Shown one piece after another: positions 32,742-41,439 of a DNA stretch of 64,000 nucleotides (within the stretch, counting starts at the first letter, position 1; each line of letters begins with the position of its first letter). The position numbers were made by a program, and so were the translations under genes. Source of the stretch: Asticcacaulis sp. UBA2476 (GTDB lineage: Bacteria; Pseudomonadota; Alphaproteobacteria; Caulobacterales; Caulobacteraceae); contig DDPE01000090.1 in assembly GCA_002342035.1 (NCBI GenBank), forward strand, positions 232,263 to 296,262, read 5' to 3'. The notes below the pieces were generated by a model. The model had not been told where the DNA came from, searched no databases, and saw nothing but the letters and a program-made list of their open reading frames with translations.

Positions 32742-35391
32742 GAACCGGCTCCTTTGTGATTGCCCGTTTTAGCAGGCACTGTTTCAGTTCACCCTTGCAC
32801 GACCCGCACGACGTACCGGCGGTGGTGACTTCACCGATCTCATCGACGGTTTTTGCACCGTCTTCAATGGCGGCCAGAATGGCCTTTTCGCCAACGCCGC
32901 GGCAGGCGCAGATGATCCGGCCTTTGTCAGCCATCCCCGGCCGCCGCCCGATCAGCAAGGCCGCGCGGTCGTCAGGCTTAAGTTCGGCATCGCCAAACCG
33001 TTCCAGCAGCCAGTCGCGTGGCGGCAGTTTCTTATGGATAGGGGCCAGGAACATCGCCTGCGTAATCCGACCATCCTCAACCTGCACCCGGCGCGTCAGG
33101 CCGGTGGTCGCATCTTCAAGGATAAGGTTGGCCTCGACCATCGACATATCGACCGGCGCAATACTGGCGATCTCGAAACAGTCGGCATGGGCATGGGTCG
33201 TGCGTCGCCATATGGTGTCTTTCGGCCACGGTGGCAACTCACCGTCAAAGTCGCGCGGCGCCATGACAAAGCCGTGCCAGGCTTCGTTATAGGCGCGCAC
33301 ATTGGCAGGCGTATGCTTGAACTCCGGCTGACCCGACATCGGATCAACGGCGGGGTTGATGAGTTGGTTCGAGCGGCCAAACGGCGCGAACTGCTTCGTC
33401 CAGTGCATCGGAATATGGAGGCTACCTTCGCGCACATCATCGGTCACGCGGGCCTTGAGAATGGCTTCCCCATAGGCCGTGGTTACGACCGCCAGACGCC
33501 CGTCCTTGATATGCAAACGGCGGGCATCTTTCGGGTGGATGTCCAGCAGCGGCTCAGTGATGTGGCGGTTCAATTCCGGTGCCAGAGCCGTGCGGGTCAG
33601 GGTGTGCCAATGGTCGCGCACGCGGGCCGAATTGAGGTGGAACGGGAAATCATCCGTGGTCTGATTGGCGGGGCTGTGTACAATCGGCGGCACCAATCGC
33701 GCGCGACCATTGGGTGTGTTGAACTTGCCATCGGCGAACAAACGCTCCCCCGGCAGACCATCGGCCTTGAACGGCCAGCGCACCGGCTGAAGAGCGTTAT
33801 ACTCGGCCTTCGACATGCCGGTGAGGCCACCCAGATCAAGGAACCGCTGGCCATCATTTTCAAACGCTGTCAGGCCCGCGTGTTCGGCAAAAACCTCATC
33901 CGGCCCTGCCCAATTGAACGCCGATACCCAATCCGGATTTATGCGACGGGCGACTTCGGCAATGATCGCCCAGTCAGGCCGCACCGAACCGGGCAGGGGC
34001 ACCAGATTACGCTGACGGGAAATGACGCGCTCTGAATTGGTGACCGTGCCGTCTTTTTCGCCCCAGGCCGCGGCAGGCAATTGGATGTGGGCCATGTCCA
34101 TAGTATCGGTACGCGCGATCACGTCAGAGACGACCACCAGTTCGCAGTTCGATAGGGCCTCATGAATTTTGTTGGTGTCGGGCATGGACACCATCGGATT
34201 GGTGGCCATGATCCAGATGGCCTTGATCTTACCTAAGCGCACCGCCTCGAACATATCGACGGCTTTTAACCCTGCCTTGGGCGCGATGGTCGGTGAGCCC
34301 CAATAGCGCTGGACGAGGGATTTCGACGCCTCATCAAAATCCATATGAGCGGCCAGCATGTTGGCCAGGCCCCCGACTTCGCGCCCGCCCATGGCGTTGG
34401 GCTGGCCGGTAATCGAAAACGGTGCGGCCCCCGGCTTGCCGATCTTGCCCGACAACAGGTGGGCATTGATCAGCGCCAGCCCCTTATGTACGCCCTGCGA
34501 CGACTGGTTTGAGCCCATCGAAAACAGACTGACGACCTTGGGCGTGTGCAGGAAAGCGTCGTAAAATGTTTTGAGATCAGTCACCGAAATTCCGCAGTCT
34601 TCGGCGATAGCATCAAGGATCTGGTCGTCGGCGCTCAAAGCCGCCATCAGGCGCGAATAGCCTTCCGTATGCTGATCAATGAAGTCATGATTGAGCGCAT
34701 CCCTTGCAATAAGGTGCGCACACAATCCGTTCCACAGGCGCACATCAGTCTGCGGCTTAATCATCAGGTGCAGGTCGCAGGCCTTGGCGGTATCGGTGCG
34801 TTTCGGGTCGATGCAGACGCGGAACTGGTTTTCTCTGGTCTCGATCCGGCGGTACAGCACCGGATGGGTCCAGGCGGCGTTGTGACCGCTGAACACCAGC
34901 ATGTCGGCCTCAGTCAGGTCGTCATAGGTGCCGGGCACCAAATCGGCCCCGAACGCCTGCTTGTGGGCCGCGACGGCGGATGACATGCACAGCCGCGAAT
35001 TGGTGTCGACATTGGCCGTGCCTATATAGCCCTTGGCCAGTTTGTTGACGGCGTAATAGTCCTCGGTCAGCAACTGACCCGACACATAAAACGCCACCGC
35101 GTCGGGGCCGTGATCTGCGATAACCTGCGCAAATTTAGCGGCGACCGTCTCCAGCACCTCATCCCACGACGCGGCTTCCAACTGGCCGTTGCGGCGGATG
35201 CGCGGCTCCAGCAACCGGCCCTCTAACCCGAAGGTGTTACCGAGCGCCGTGCCTTTGGAACACAGTCGGCCCTGATTGGCGGGATGGCTCTCATCGCCGG
35301 TCACAGTCATTTGACGGTCATTGATGACAGCCTTAACCCCGCAGCCGACGCCGCAGTATGGGCATGTTGTCGATTGTATCGGGGTGGTCAT
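32734..35391 (-). CDS. nasA: Assimilatory nitrate reductase catalytic subunit with C-terminal BFD domain
   Basis: An 885-residue cytoplasmic molybdoenzyme reducing nitrate to nitrite. N-terminal [4Fe-4S] cysteines are C10, C13, C17 and C44 (CPYCGVGC, LCSKG). Next come the molybdopterin oxidoreductase domain (about 60-520) and the dinucleotide-binding domain (about 600-730). The C-terminal BFD-like [2Fe-2S] domain has IICACRGVG and TSCGSCKGEL. There is no signal peptide, and no separate NasB/NasC electron donor subunit is encoded nearby. It lies in the nirBD operon after a repeat-containing gap of 190 bases. Confidence 0.95.
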   Translation of the reverse strand: MTTPIQSTTCPYCGVGCGVKAVINDRQMTVTGDESHPANQGRLCSKGTALGNTFGLEGRLLEPRIRRNGQLEAASWDEVLETVAAKFAQVIADHGPDAVAFYVSGQLLTEDYYAVNKLAKGYIGTANVDTNSRLCMSSAVAAHKQAFGADLVPGTYDDLTEADMLVFSGHNAAWTHPVLYRRIETRENQFRVCIDPKRTDTAKACDLHLMIKPQTDVRLWNGLCAHLIARDALNHDFIDQHTEGYSRLMAALSADDQILDAIAEDCGISVTDLKTFYDAFLHTPKVVSLFSMGSNQSSQGVHKGLALINAHLLSGKIGKPGAAPFSITGQPNAMGGREVGGLANMLAAHMDFDEASKSLVQRYWGSPTIAPKAGLKAVDMFEAVRLGKIKAIWIMATNPMVSMPDTNKIHEALSNCELVVVSDVIARTDTMDMAHIQLPAAAWGEKDGTVTNSERVISRQRNLVPLPGSVRPDWAIIAEVARRINPDWVSAFNWAGPDEVFAEHAGLTAFENDGQRFLDLGGLTGMSKAEYNALQPVRWPFKADGLPGERLFADGKFNTPNGRARLVPPIVHSPANQTTDDFPFHLNSARVRDHWHTLTRTALAPELNRHITEPLLDIHPKDARRLHIKDGRLAVVTTAYGEAILKARVTDDVREGSLHIPMHWTKQFAPFGRSNQLINPAVDPMSGQPEFKHTPANVRAYNEAWHGFVMAPRDFDGELPPWPKDTIWRRTTHAHADCFEIASIAPVDMSMVEANLILEDATTGLTRRVQVEDGRITQAMFLAPIHKKLPPRDWLLERFGDAELKPDDRAALLIGRRPGMADKGRIICACRGVGEKAILAAIEDGAKTVDEIGEVTTAGTSCGSCKGELKQCLLKRAITKEPVHA

Positions 35392-35405
35392 TGTATCCTC
35401 TCAAA

Positions 35406-35519
35406 ACCTCCCCTCAAGGAGGGGAGGAAGGAGGTCTGATTTATCAGACCGGAAGGTGGGGTTTTACCCCCTCTGTCGTTCGCTTCGCTCACAGACAGCT
35501 CCCCCTGCAACAGGGGGAG
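35406..35519. repeat. Multi-hairpin palindromic intergenic repeat between nirD and nasA
   Basis: Three palindromes in a row: CTCCCC/GGGGAG (35409-35426), GGTCTGAT-TT-ATCAGACC (35433-35450) and CTCCCCCTG-CAA-CAGGGGGAG (35499-35519). This G/C-flanked form is the familiar mobile-palindrome type of alphaproteobacterial intergenic DNA. Lying inside an operon, it may change mRNA stability or the nirBD:nasA ratio. Confidence 0.7.
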
Positions 35520-35581
35520 TTCTGGAGCGTTTTCCCAATAAGTGATCCACTTATTGGATAGAAAGAGCGACCAAACAAAAC

Positions 35582-35914
35582 TCAGCGCAGCCCCAGCAAG
35601 ATGCGCTCGTTCTCGATTTTAAGCGGCACGGTCGGGGTGCAGCCCTTACCGGCATCGGCCCCGACCGCTTCGCCGGTTTGCAACGAGAACGACCAGTTAT
35701 GCAGCGGGCAGGCGATGTGGCGACCGTGGACGATGCCTTCGGACAAAGGCCCGCCCTTATGCGGGCATTTGTCCATGACGGCGTAGTATTCGTTATCGAC
35801 CGTGCGAAAGACGGCGATGGCCCCAAGGTCGGTATCGACGCGGCGCGCCCCCTGATACGGCACATCAATGGCCGCGCCGACATCTACCCAATTGAGCGTA
35901 ACATTGGCGTTCAT
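35582..35914 (-). CDS. nirD: Nitrite reductase small subunit (Rieske-type)
   Basis: A 110-residue Rieske-fold subunit of the assimilatory nitrite reductase. Cluster ligands C50-x-H52 (CPHKGG) and C69-x2-H72 (CPLHNW) are present. The ATG overlaps the nirB stop by one base (TGATG); the longer frame to 36016 only runs through nirB. It is cytoplasmic and works with NirB. Confidence 0.95.
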   Translation of the reverse strand: MNANVTLNWVDVGAAIDVPYQGARRVDTDLGAIAVFRTVDNEYYAVMDKCPHKGGPLSEGIVHGRHIACPLHNWSFSLQTGEAVGADAGKGCTPTVPLKIENERILLGLR

Positions 35915-38394
35915 CACGCAGTCTCCGTAATATGATCTTGTGATGTGCCTTCGCGCAGGTCGGCCAGTGGCGAAAAGACCTTGGCCGGTTCGGATTTCGG
36001 AGCATGTTCCGCCCACGGATCGACCTGAAACACGGCTTGCGATTCCAGGAACCGCGCTTTGAGGTCAGCCCGCGTTTCTTCGTCAAACAGTTGGGTCTTG
36101 ACGAACTCCAACCCGACGCGCTCGATCCACGGGGCGGTGCGTTCCAGATACCAGGCGTCTTCGCGGTAAAGCTGAACGAAGGCCATCGAATAGTCGCGGG
36201 CTTCGGCTTCGGTGGCGACCTTACACAGCAAATCGGTGCCGCGCAGGTGAATACCGGCATTGCCGCCGACATGCAGTTCATAGCCGGAGTCCACGCAAAT
36301 AATACCAAAGTCCTTGATGGTCGCTTCGGCGCAGTTGCGCGGGCAACCCGACACCGCCATTTTGAACTTATGCGGCATCCATGAGCCCCAGGTGTCCTGC
36401 TCAAGCTTGATGCCGAGCCCGGTCGAGTCCTGTGTCCCGAACCGGCACCATTCGGAGCCGACGCAGGTCTTGACCGTGCGCAACGCCTTGGCATAGGCGT
36501 GGCCGGAGACCATGCCTGCGGCATTCAAATCCGCCCAGACGGCGGGCAGGTCGGCTTTTTTGATGCCGAACAGATCCAGCCGCTGACCGCCGGTGACCTT
36601 GACCATCGGTACATCGAACTTATCGCAGACATCGGCAATAGCGCGCAGTTCCTTGGCCGAAGTCACCCCGCCCCACATGCGTGGCACGACGCTATAGGTC
36701 CCGTCTTTCTGGATATTGGCGTGGTTGCGTTCATTGACAAACCGCGAGCGCGGATCGTCATGATATTCGCGTGGCCAGGCGCACAGCAGGTAATAGTTCA
36801 GTGCCGGACGACAGGAGGAACAGCCATCAGGCGTGGTCCACTTCATCGCCTGCATGACGTCGGGGATGGTTTTCAGTTGTTGTTCGATAATGGCTTTACG
36901 GACATGCTGGTGGCCGTGATCGGTGCATTTGCACATCGGCTTGGGGCCGGTTTGGGCCTTGAACGCATCGCCCAAAGTCACCTTCAGCAGTTGCTCTACA
37001 ATGCCGGTACATGACCCGCACGATGCGCTGGCTTTTGTGCAGCCACGCACCTTATCGAGATTGTCCGCGCCACCGCAGATCGCCTCAACAACTGTACCCT
37101 TGGTAACGCCGTTACAGCCGCACACTTCCGTGTCGTCGGGCCATGCTGCAACGGCGGCATTAGGGTCCACGCCGGCCAGGGCCTCCGTCACCGCCTGACC
37201 AAAGATCAGGGTGTCGCGGATATCGGCAATGGTTTCGCCTTTTTTGATCAGATCGAAATACCACGCCCCGTCAGCGGCTTCGCCGAACAGGACCGTGCCG
37301 ACCAGTTTATTGTCCTTAACGACCACGCGTTTATAAACGCCGCGACCGGGATCGCGGAAGACGATGTCTTCGCAGCCTTCGCCGCCATTGAACTGACCGG
37401 CGGAGTAAAGATCAACGCCGGACACTTTCAGGCGCGTTGCCAGTTCGGAGCCGTAATAGGCCGCGTCCGGGTTCTTGCCCGTCAGCACATCGGCCAGGGT
37501 CCGACACATATCCCAGATGGGTGCGACCAGACCATAACAGGCCCCGCGATGCTGCACGCACTCACCGACCGCGAAAATGCTGGGGTCTGAGGTACGCATC
37601 TGGTCATCGACCACAATGCCGCGCTCTACGGTTAAGCCTGCCGATTTAGCGGGTTCAACATGCGGGCGGATACCGACGGCCATGACCAGCAACGACGCCG
37701 GAATGACGCGGCCGTCTTTGAGTTTCAACCCTTCAACATGGGTTTCCCCGACAATGGCTTCGGACTGCGCGCTGAGGACCGAGATCACGCCGCGCTCCAG
37801 CAAGGCTTTTTCCAGCAGGCGACCCGCGGCTTCGTCGAGCTGCCGCTCCATCAGCACATCTACAAGGTGAATGACGGTCGATTTCATGCCGCGCTTGGCC
37901 AGACCGTAAGCGGCCTCCAGACCCAGCAGACCGCCGCCGATCACAACCGCTTCGCCACCGGCATTCGCGGCCTTGGTCATCAGGTCGACATCGTGCAGAT
38001 CGCGGAAGGCGACTACGCCCTGAAGGTCAGACCCTGGCAGGGGCAGGCGGATCGGATCGGAGCCGGTCGCCAGAATCAGATGATCATAGCCAATGGCCTG
38101 ACCGTCATGGAGGACGACCTGTTTGGCGAGGCGGTCGATGGACTGCACCCAATAGCCAAAGTGGGTCTTGACGCCGTTTTGATCGTACCAGGCGTCAGAG
38201 TGGGTGACGATATCGTCAAAGCTTTTCTCACCGGCCAGAACCGGCGACAACTGGATGCGGTCATAGGTGGCGCAGGCTTCGGCGCCAATGATCGAAATGT
38301 CAAAGCTGGACGAATCTCGCTTTAAGATTTCCTCGACGATGCGGCCACCGGCCATGCCGGCCCCGATCACCACAATGCGTTGTTTGTTTTCCAT
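35914..38394 (-). CDS. nirB: Assimilatory NAD(P)H nitrite reductase large subunit
   Basis: An 826-residue cytoplasmic enzyme reducing nitrite to ammonium. Order: FAD/NAD(P)H oxidoreductase (IVVIGAGMAGGRIVEEI; VVIGGGLLGLEAAYGL), NirB-type BFD [2Fe-2S] (CGCNGVTKG, SCGSC), ferredoxin-like half domains, and the sirohaem/[4Fe-4S] domain (TCVGSEWCRFGTQDS, GCPRNCAEATIKDFG). The frame extends to a TTG at 38409, but ATG 38394 follows GAGGG. Expression is probably under NasT antitermination through the leader at 38434-38560. Confidence 0.96.
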   Translation of the reverse strand: MENKQRIVVIGAGMAGGRIVEEILKRDSSSFDISIIGAEACATYDRIQLSPVLAGEKSFDDIVTHSDAWYDQNGVKTHFGYWVQSIDRLAKQVVLHDGQAIGYDHLILATGSDPIRLPLPGSDLQGVVAFRDLHDVDLMTKAANAGGEAVVIGGGLLGLEAAYGLAKRGMKSTVIHLVDVLMERQLDEAAGRLLEKALLERGVISVLSAQSEAIVGETHVEGLKLKDGRVIPASLLVMAVGIRPHVEPAKSAGLTVERGIVVDDQMRTSDPSIFAVGECVQHRGACYGLVAPIWDMCRTLADVLTGKNPDAAYYGSELATRLKVSGVDLYSAGQFNGGEGCEDIVFRDPGRGVYKRVVVKDNKLVGTVLFGEAADGAWYFDLIKKGETIADIRDTLIFGQAVTEALAGVDPNAAVAAWPDDTEVCGCNGVTKGTVVEAICGGADNLDKVRGCTKASASCGSCTGIVEQLLKVTLGDAFKAQTGPKPMCKCTDHGHQHVRKAIIEQQLKTIPDVMQAMKWTTPDGCSSCRPALNYYLLCAWPREYHDDPRSRFVNERNHANIQKDGTYSVVPRMWGGVTSAKELRAIADVCDKFDVPMVKVTGGQRLDLFGIKKADLPAVWADLNAAGMVSGHAYAKALRTVKTCVGSEWCRFGTQDSTGLGIKLEQDTWGSWMPHKFKMAVSGCPRNCAEATIKDFGIICVDSGYELHVGGNAGIHLRGTDLLCKVATEAEARDYSMAFVQLYREDAWYLERTAPWIERVGLEFVKTQLFDEETRADLKARFLESQAVFQVDPWAEHAPKSEPAKVFSPLADLREGTSQDHITETA

Positions 38395-38433
38395 AACGGC
38401 GGCCCTCAAGGGGTGAAAGGTTGCGTTTTGGCC

Positions 38434-38560
38434 AAAAAAAATCCCGCAACCCTTGGGGCGCGGAGCCTTTACGGGTTGCGGGACATCTTTGTCCTATGGA
38501 GCCATTGCCTATCATCATTGACGGGAAACGGCGAATTTCGTTAGACCCTCATTGGTCTGT
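38434..38560 (-). promoter_or_regulatory. NasT (ANTAR)-type antitermination leader of nirB
   Basis: Read as minus-strand RNA: hairpin P1 (AGACC-AAUGAG-GGUCU, 38558-38543) and hairpin P2 (GGAC-AAAGAU-GUCC, 38494-38481), both with six-base loops having A at 1 and G at 4, the ANTAR-target signature. An intrinsic terminator follows (stem TCCCGCAACCC/GGGTTGCGGGA, then eight T, 38483-38434). The last bases of P2 (38481-38483) are also the first of the terminator stem, so P2 and terminator exclude each other. This is the expected antitermination switch. Confidence 0.88.
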
Positions 38561-38566
38561 GGTTTT

Positions 38567-38595
38567 ATTACGCCTGTCTTTTGCAAAAATGTCAA
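38567..38595 (-). promoter_or_regulatory. Sigma-70-type promoter of the nirB operon
   Basis: On the minus strand TTGACA (38595-38590), a 17-base spacer and CGTAAT (38572-38567) form a good housekeeping promoter. The predicted transcript would start a few bases before hairpin P1 of the leader, as expected for an ANTAR-regulated leader. Confidence 0.65.
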
Positions 38596-38660
38596 ACTGA
38601 AATTGTGCGGCGCGTTGTTTTCGGCTTAGATGGCCAAAACAGAGCGGGGGATATGTCGCT

Positions 38661-40409
38661 ATGGCTGTTGCCACCACACGATTGAAAGCGGCCATAGGCT
38701 ATAGCAGCCATATCGGACGGCGCAGTGATAATCAGGATTTTGCCGCGGCGTGTCTGGCCGATGCGCGCTCACACCACGGGCTGGTCGCCGCCGTGGCGGA
38801 CGGGGTTGGCTCACGCAAGGGCGGGCGGGTGGCCGCTGAACTGGCTGTGCGGTCGTTCATCGACGATTATCTCAGCCAGTCCGAAGCCCTGTCGCCGCAA
38901 AAGACTGCCGGTCGGGCGCTGGAGAGCATCAACCACTGGATTCACCTGCAAGGGATCAAGGACGAAAACCTGAAAGGCATGGCCTGTGTCTTCACCGGCA
39001 TTGTCATCAAGGGGCGCAGGCTGCACAGCTTTCATATTGGCGATACCCGCCTTTATCGCCTGCGCGAAGGGGCGATGGGGCTTTTGACCCGCGACCATAA
39101 GCCGGACGGGGCGGAAACCTCGAACTTCATCACCCGCGCCATTGGCTTTGATGAGGCGGTGCGCATTGATTACCGCGTCCACGATGTCATGCCTCATGAC
39201 CGGCTGTTGCTATGTTCGGACGGGGTGCACGGTAAGCTCAACGACACCCAGATCGGCAATATTCTGGCGCAGCGGCTATCTCCGGATGAGACCGCGAAAA
39301 AGCTGATCGATCTGGCGATGGAACTGGGCGGTGATGATAACACGACCGCTCTGATTATCGATATTTTCGAGCTGCCGCCCGCGACCGTCAAGGATCTCGA
39401 TGCCTTCATATCGCGTCTGCCCATGCGTGATCCGCCGGAGGTGGGGGAAGAAATTGACGGCTTTAAGCTGGAGGCCATGCTCTCGGACGGCGTCTATAGC
39501 CGCGTCTTTCGCGCCCGTGACCTGAATGAGCCGCGCACGGTCATCCTTAAGTTCCCTAAGCCCCATAATCTTCAGGCCGACACCTCGGCCCGTCAGGCTT
39601 TTGTGCGTGAGACCTGGGTGGCCAGCCGCGTGCAGCATATCTGGATCGGTTCGGTGTTGTTGCTGCCGCCCAAGCGCCAGACCTGTCTATATGTGGCCCA
39701 GCCCTATTATGAGGGCGAAACCTTGGAAAAACGCCTATCGCGTAAGCCCGCGGTTTCGCTGACTGAGGGACTCGATATCGCCATCAAGCTGGCCAAGGCA
39801 CTGGGGTCGTTGCACCGCGCGGGCGTCATCCACCGCGATGTTAAGCCGGATAATATCATTTTGCTGCGCGACGGGGGCTTAAAACTGCTCGATCTCGGGT
39901 TTGCGCGCTTGCCGCTGCTGGATCAACCGATAGGCATTATTCCGCCTGGGACGGCCAACTATATGTCGCCGGAAATGTTCGACGGCGAATGGGGCAATGA
40001 GCAGTCCGACATTTTCGCACTCGGCGTTACCATCTACCGCATGTTCTCCGGCGGAGCGTTTCCGTATGGCGAATCCGAGCCGTTCACCAAACCGAACCTG
40101 ACCCGGCCGGATTCCCTGCTGAAAAAGCGCAAGGACCTGCCGGCGTGGCTGGAAAGCCTGATCGTGCAGGCCTTAGCCCCCGATGCGACCGAGCGTTTTC
40201 AGGATGGGTTCGAGATGGCGTTCAAGCTGGAAAGCGGGGCCTATGCGGCGGCCCCGACCTCGATCAAAAAGCGTTATTTCGAGCGTTTCCCCCAGCGCTT
40301 CTGGCAGTTGACGACCCTGATCCTGTTTATCGTGTTGCTGTTGGTGCTGGGCAGCGGACTTCAAATCACGCCGGAACTGATGCGGGGTTTTCTGGATCGG
40401 CTGGGGTAA
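38661..40409 (+). CDS. Fused PP2C-type phosphatase and Ser/Thr protein kinase with C-terminal membrane anchor
   Basis: 582 residues. Residues 10-240 are a PP2C phosphatase (SDNQDF, VAAVADGVGS, HIGDTRLYRL, LLLCSDGVHG, GGDDNTT metal-site motifs). Residues 265-530 are a Hanks-type kinase: Lys in VILKFPKP, catalytic loop HRDVKPDNI, and DLG instead of DFG. A single membrane helix (LTTLILFIVLLLVLGSGL) ends the protein. Fusions of this kind occur beside nitrate-assimilation genes in other proteobacteria. It diverges from nirB; its targets are unknown. Confidence 0.92.
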   Translation: MAVATTRLKAAIGYSSHIGRRSDNQDFAAACLADARSHHGLVAAVADGVGSRKGGRVAAELAVRSFIDDYLSQSEALSPQKTAGRALESINHWIHLQGIKDENLKGMACVFTGIVIKGRRLHSFHIGDTRLYRLREGAMGLLTRDHKPDGAETSNFITRAIGFDEAVRIDYRVHDVMPHDRLLLCSDGVHGKLNDTQIGNILAQRLSPDETAKKLIDLAMELGGDDNTTALIIDIFELPPATVKDLDAFISRLPMRDPPEVGEEIDGFKLEAMLSDGVYSRVFRARDLNEPRTVILKFPKPHNLQADTSARQAFVRETWVASRVQHIWIGSVLLLPPKRQTCLYVAQPYYEGETLEKRLSRKPAVSLTEGLDIAIKLAKALGSLHRAGVIHRDVKPDNIILLRDGGLKLLDLGFARLPLLDQPIGIIPPGTANYMSPEMFDGEWGNEQSDIFALGVTIYRMFSGGAFPYGESEPFTKPNLTRPDSLLKKRKDLPAWLESLIVQALAPDATERFQDGFEMAFKLESGAYAAAPTSIKKRYFERFPQRFWQLTTLILFIVLLLVLGSGLQITPELMRGFLDRLG

Positions 40410-40420
40410 TCATAAAAATA

Positions 40421-40560
40421 TACACCCCTGCCTGTGGCGGGGGAGGTGGCGCGCCGAAGGCGTGACGGAGGGGGGGCTTCTAAGAGAAAGAGCCCCCACC
40501 ACCACATCTCATCGCTTCGCGATTTCGTGCGGTCCCCCTCCCCGGCCAAGCCAGGGAGGT
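40421..40560. repeat. G/C-rich palindromic intergenic repeat between the kinase and nrtD genes
   Basis: Between two convergent genes lie CACCCCTGCCTGTGGCGGGG, a GGGGGGCTTCTAAGAGAAAG/AGCCCCC hairpin (40471-40497) and CCCCTCCCCGGCCAAGCCAGGGAGG. It resembles the repeat at 35406-35519 in style. The hairpin at 40471-40497 could end transcription from either side, though no long T run follows. Confidence 0.55.
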
Positions 40561-40566
40561 ATGACC

Positions 40567-41370
40567 CTATGCAGGCTCGAACTTGACCACTTGGTCGTGT
40601 TCCTCAAGGAAGCTGACGATCTCCTGACGGCAACTCATGAAACTGCGGTCATTGTAAAGCTCTCGGCGCACCCGCGGACGCGGTGAGGTGACATCGACAA
40701 TCTTACCAATCGTCGCCTTGGGGCCGTTCGACATCATCACCACCCGATCCGCCAGCAGTACGGCTTCATCGACATCGTGGGTAATCATCAAAACCGTCGC
40801 CTTGATGCGGTCGTGCAGTTCCATGACCGTGTCCTGCAAATGCCCGCGGGTCAGGGCATCGAGCGCGCCGAACGGCTCATCCAGCAGCAGTACCTTCGGC
40901 TCCATGCTGAGCGCGCGGGCGATGCCGACGCGCTGTTTCATGCCGCCTGAAATCTCGCCGGGACGCTTATCCTTGGCGTGGGTCATCTTGACCAGATCGA
41001 GGTTGTTCATGACGCGCTCATGAACCTTTTTCATGCTCTCAGAATGGCCATAAAGTTTGTTGACCGCCAGCTTGACGTTTTCATAGACCGTCATCCACGG
41101 CAGCAGAGAGTGGTTCTGAAACACCACCGCGCGCTCCGGGCCGGGGCCGGTGATTTCCTTGTTTTCCAGCAGGGCTGCGCCCATCGTGACGGGCACCAGA
41201 CCCGCCACTACGTTCAAAAGCGTCGATTTCCCGCAGCCGGAATGGCCGATGATTGAGATAAATTCGCCCGTCTGAACGCTTAAGGACACATTGTCGAGCA
41301 CATGGGAAATCACCCCATCGCGCTCAAAATCGACATAGATGTTTTCAAGGGAAAGAATGGGTTTTGGCAT
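40567..41370 (-). CDS. nrtD: Nitrate/nitrite ABC transporter ATP-binding protein
   Basis: A 267-residue ATPase of the NrtD/SsuB/TauB group. Walker A is GHSGCGKST, the signature is ISGGMKQRVGIARAL, and Walker B is VLLLDEPFGALD, followed by THDVDEAVLLADRV. It energises nitrate import with the NrtB permease and NrtA binding protein. It is the last gene of the porin-nrtA-nrtB-nrtD unit, 69 bases after nrtB with a palindrome in the gap. Confidence 0.93.
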   Translation of the reverse strand: MPKPILSLENIYVDFERDGVISHVLDNVSLSVQTGEFISIIGHSGCGKSTLLNVVAGLVPVTMGAALLENKEITGPGPERAVVFQNHSLLPWMTVYENVKLAVNKLYGHSESMKKVHERVMNNLDLVKMTHAKDKRPGEISGGMKQRVGIARALSMEPKVLLLDEPFGALDALTRGHLQDTVMELHDRIKATVLMITHDVDEAVLLADRVVMMSNGPKATIGKIVDVTSPRPRVRRELYNDRSFMSCRQEIVSFLEEHDQVVKFEPA

Positions 41371-41388
41371 GAGGAGGGCTCCTTAATT

Positions 41389-41414
41389 CCCTCTCCCCGT
41401 TCACGGGGAGAGGG
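41389..41414. repeat. Short palindrome between nrtB and nrtD
   Basis: CCCTCTCCCCGT and ACGGGGAGAGGG are perfect 12-base arms around TC. It is followed by TAGGGTGAGGGG. The sequence is a common intergenic palindrome of proteobacteria. It sits inside an operon and lacks a T run, so read-through or mRNA protection is more likely than termination. Confidence 0.65.
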
Positions 41415-41439
41415 TAGGGTGAGGGGCAAAGATGTGAAA

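Noticed and set aside
33034..34035. Plus-strand open frame of 333 codons inside nasA
   Set aside because: It is antisense to a clear molybdoenzyme, shows no family motif, and follows from the codon bias of the real gene.
38583..38596. Sigma-54 promoter before nirB (TGACATTTTTGC)
   Set aside because: The TG and GC elements are eight bases apart, not the ten needed between GG and GC; the same bases fit a sigma-70 -35 box better.
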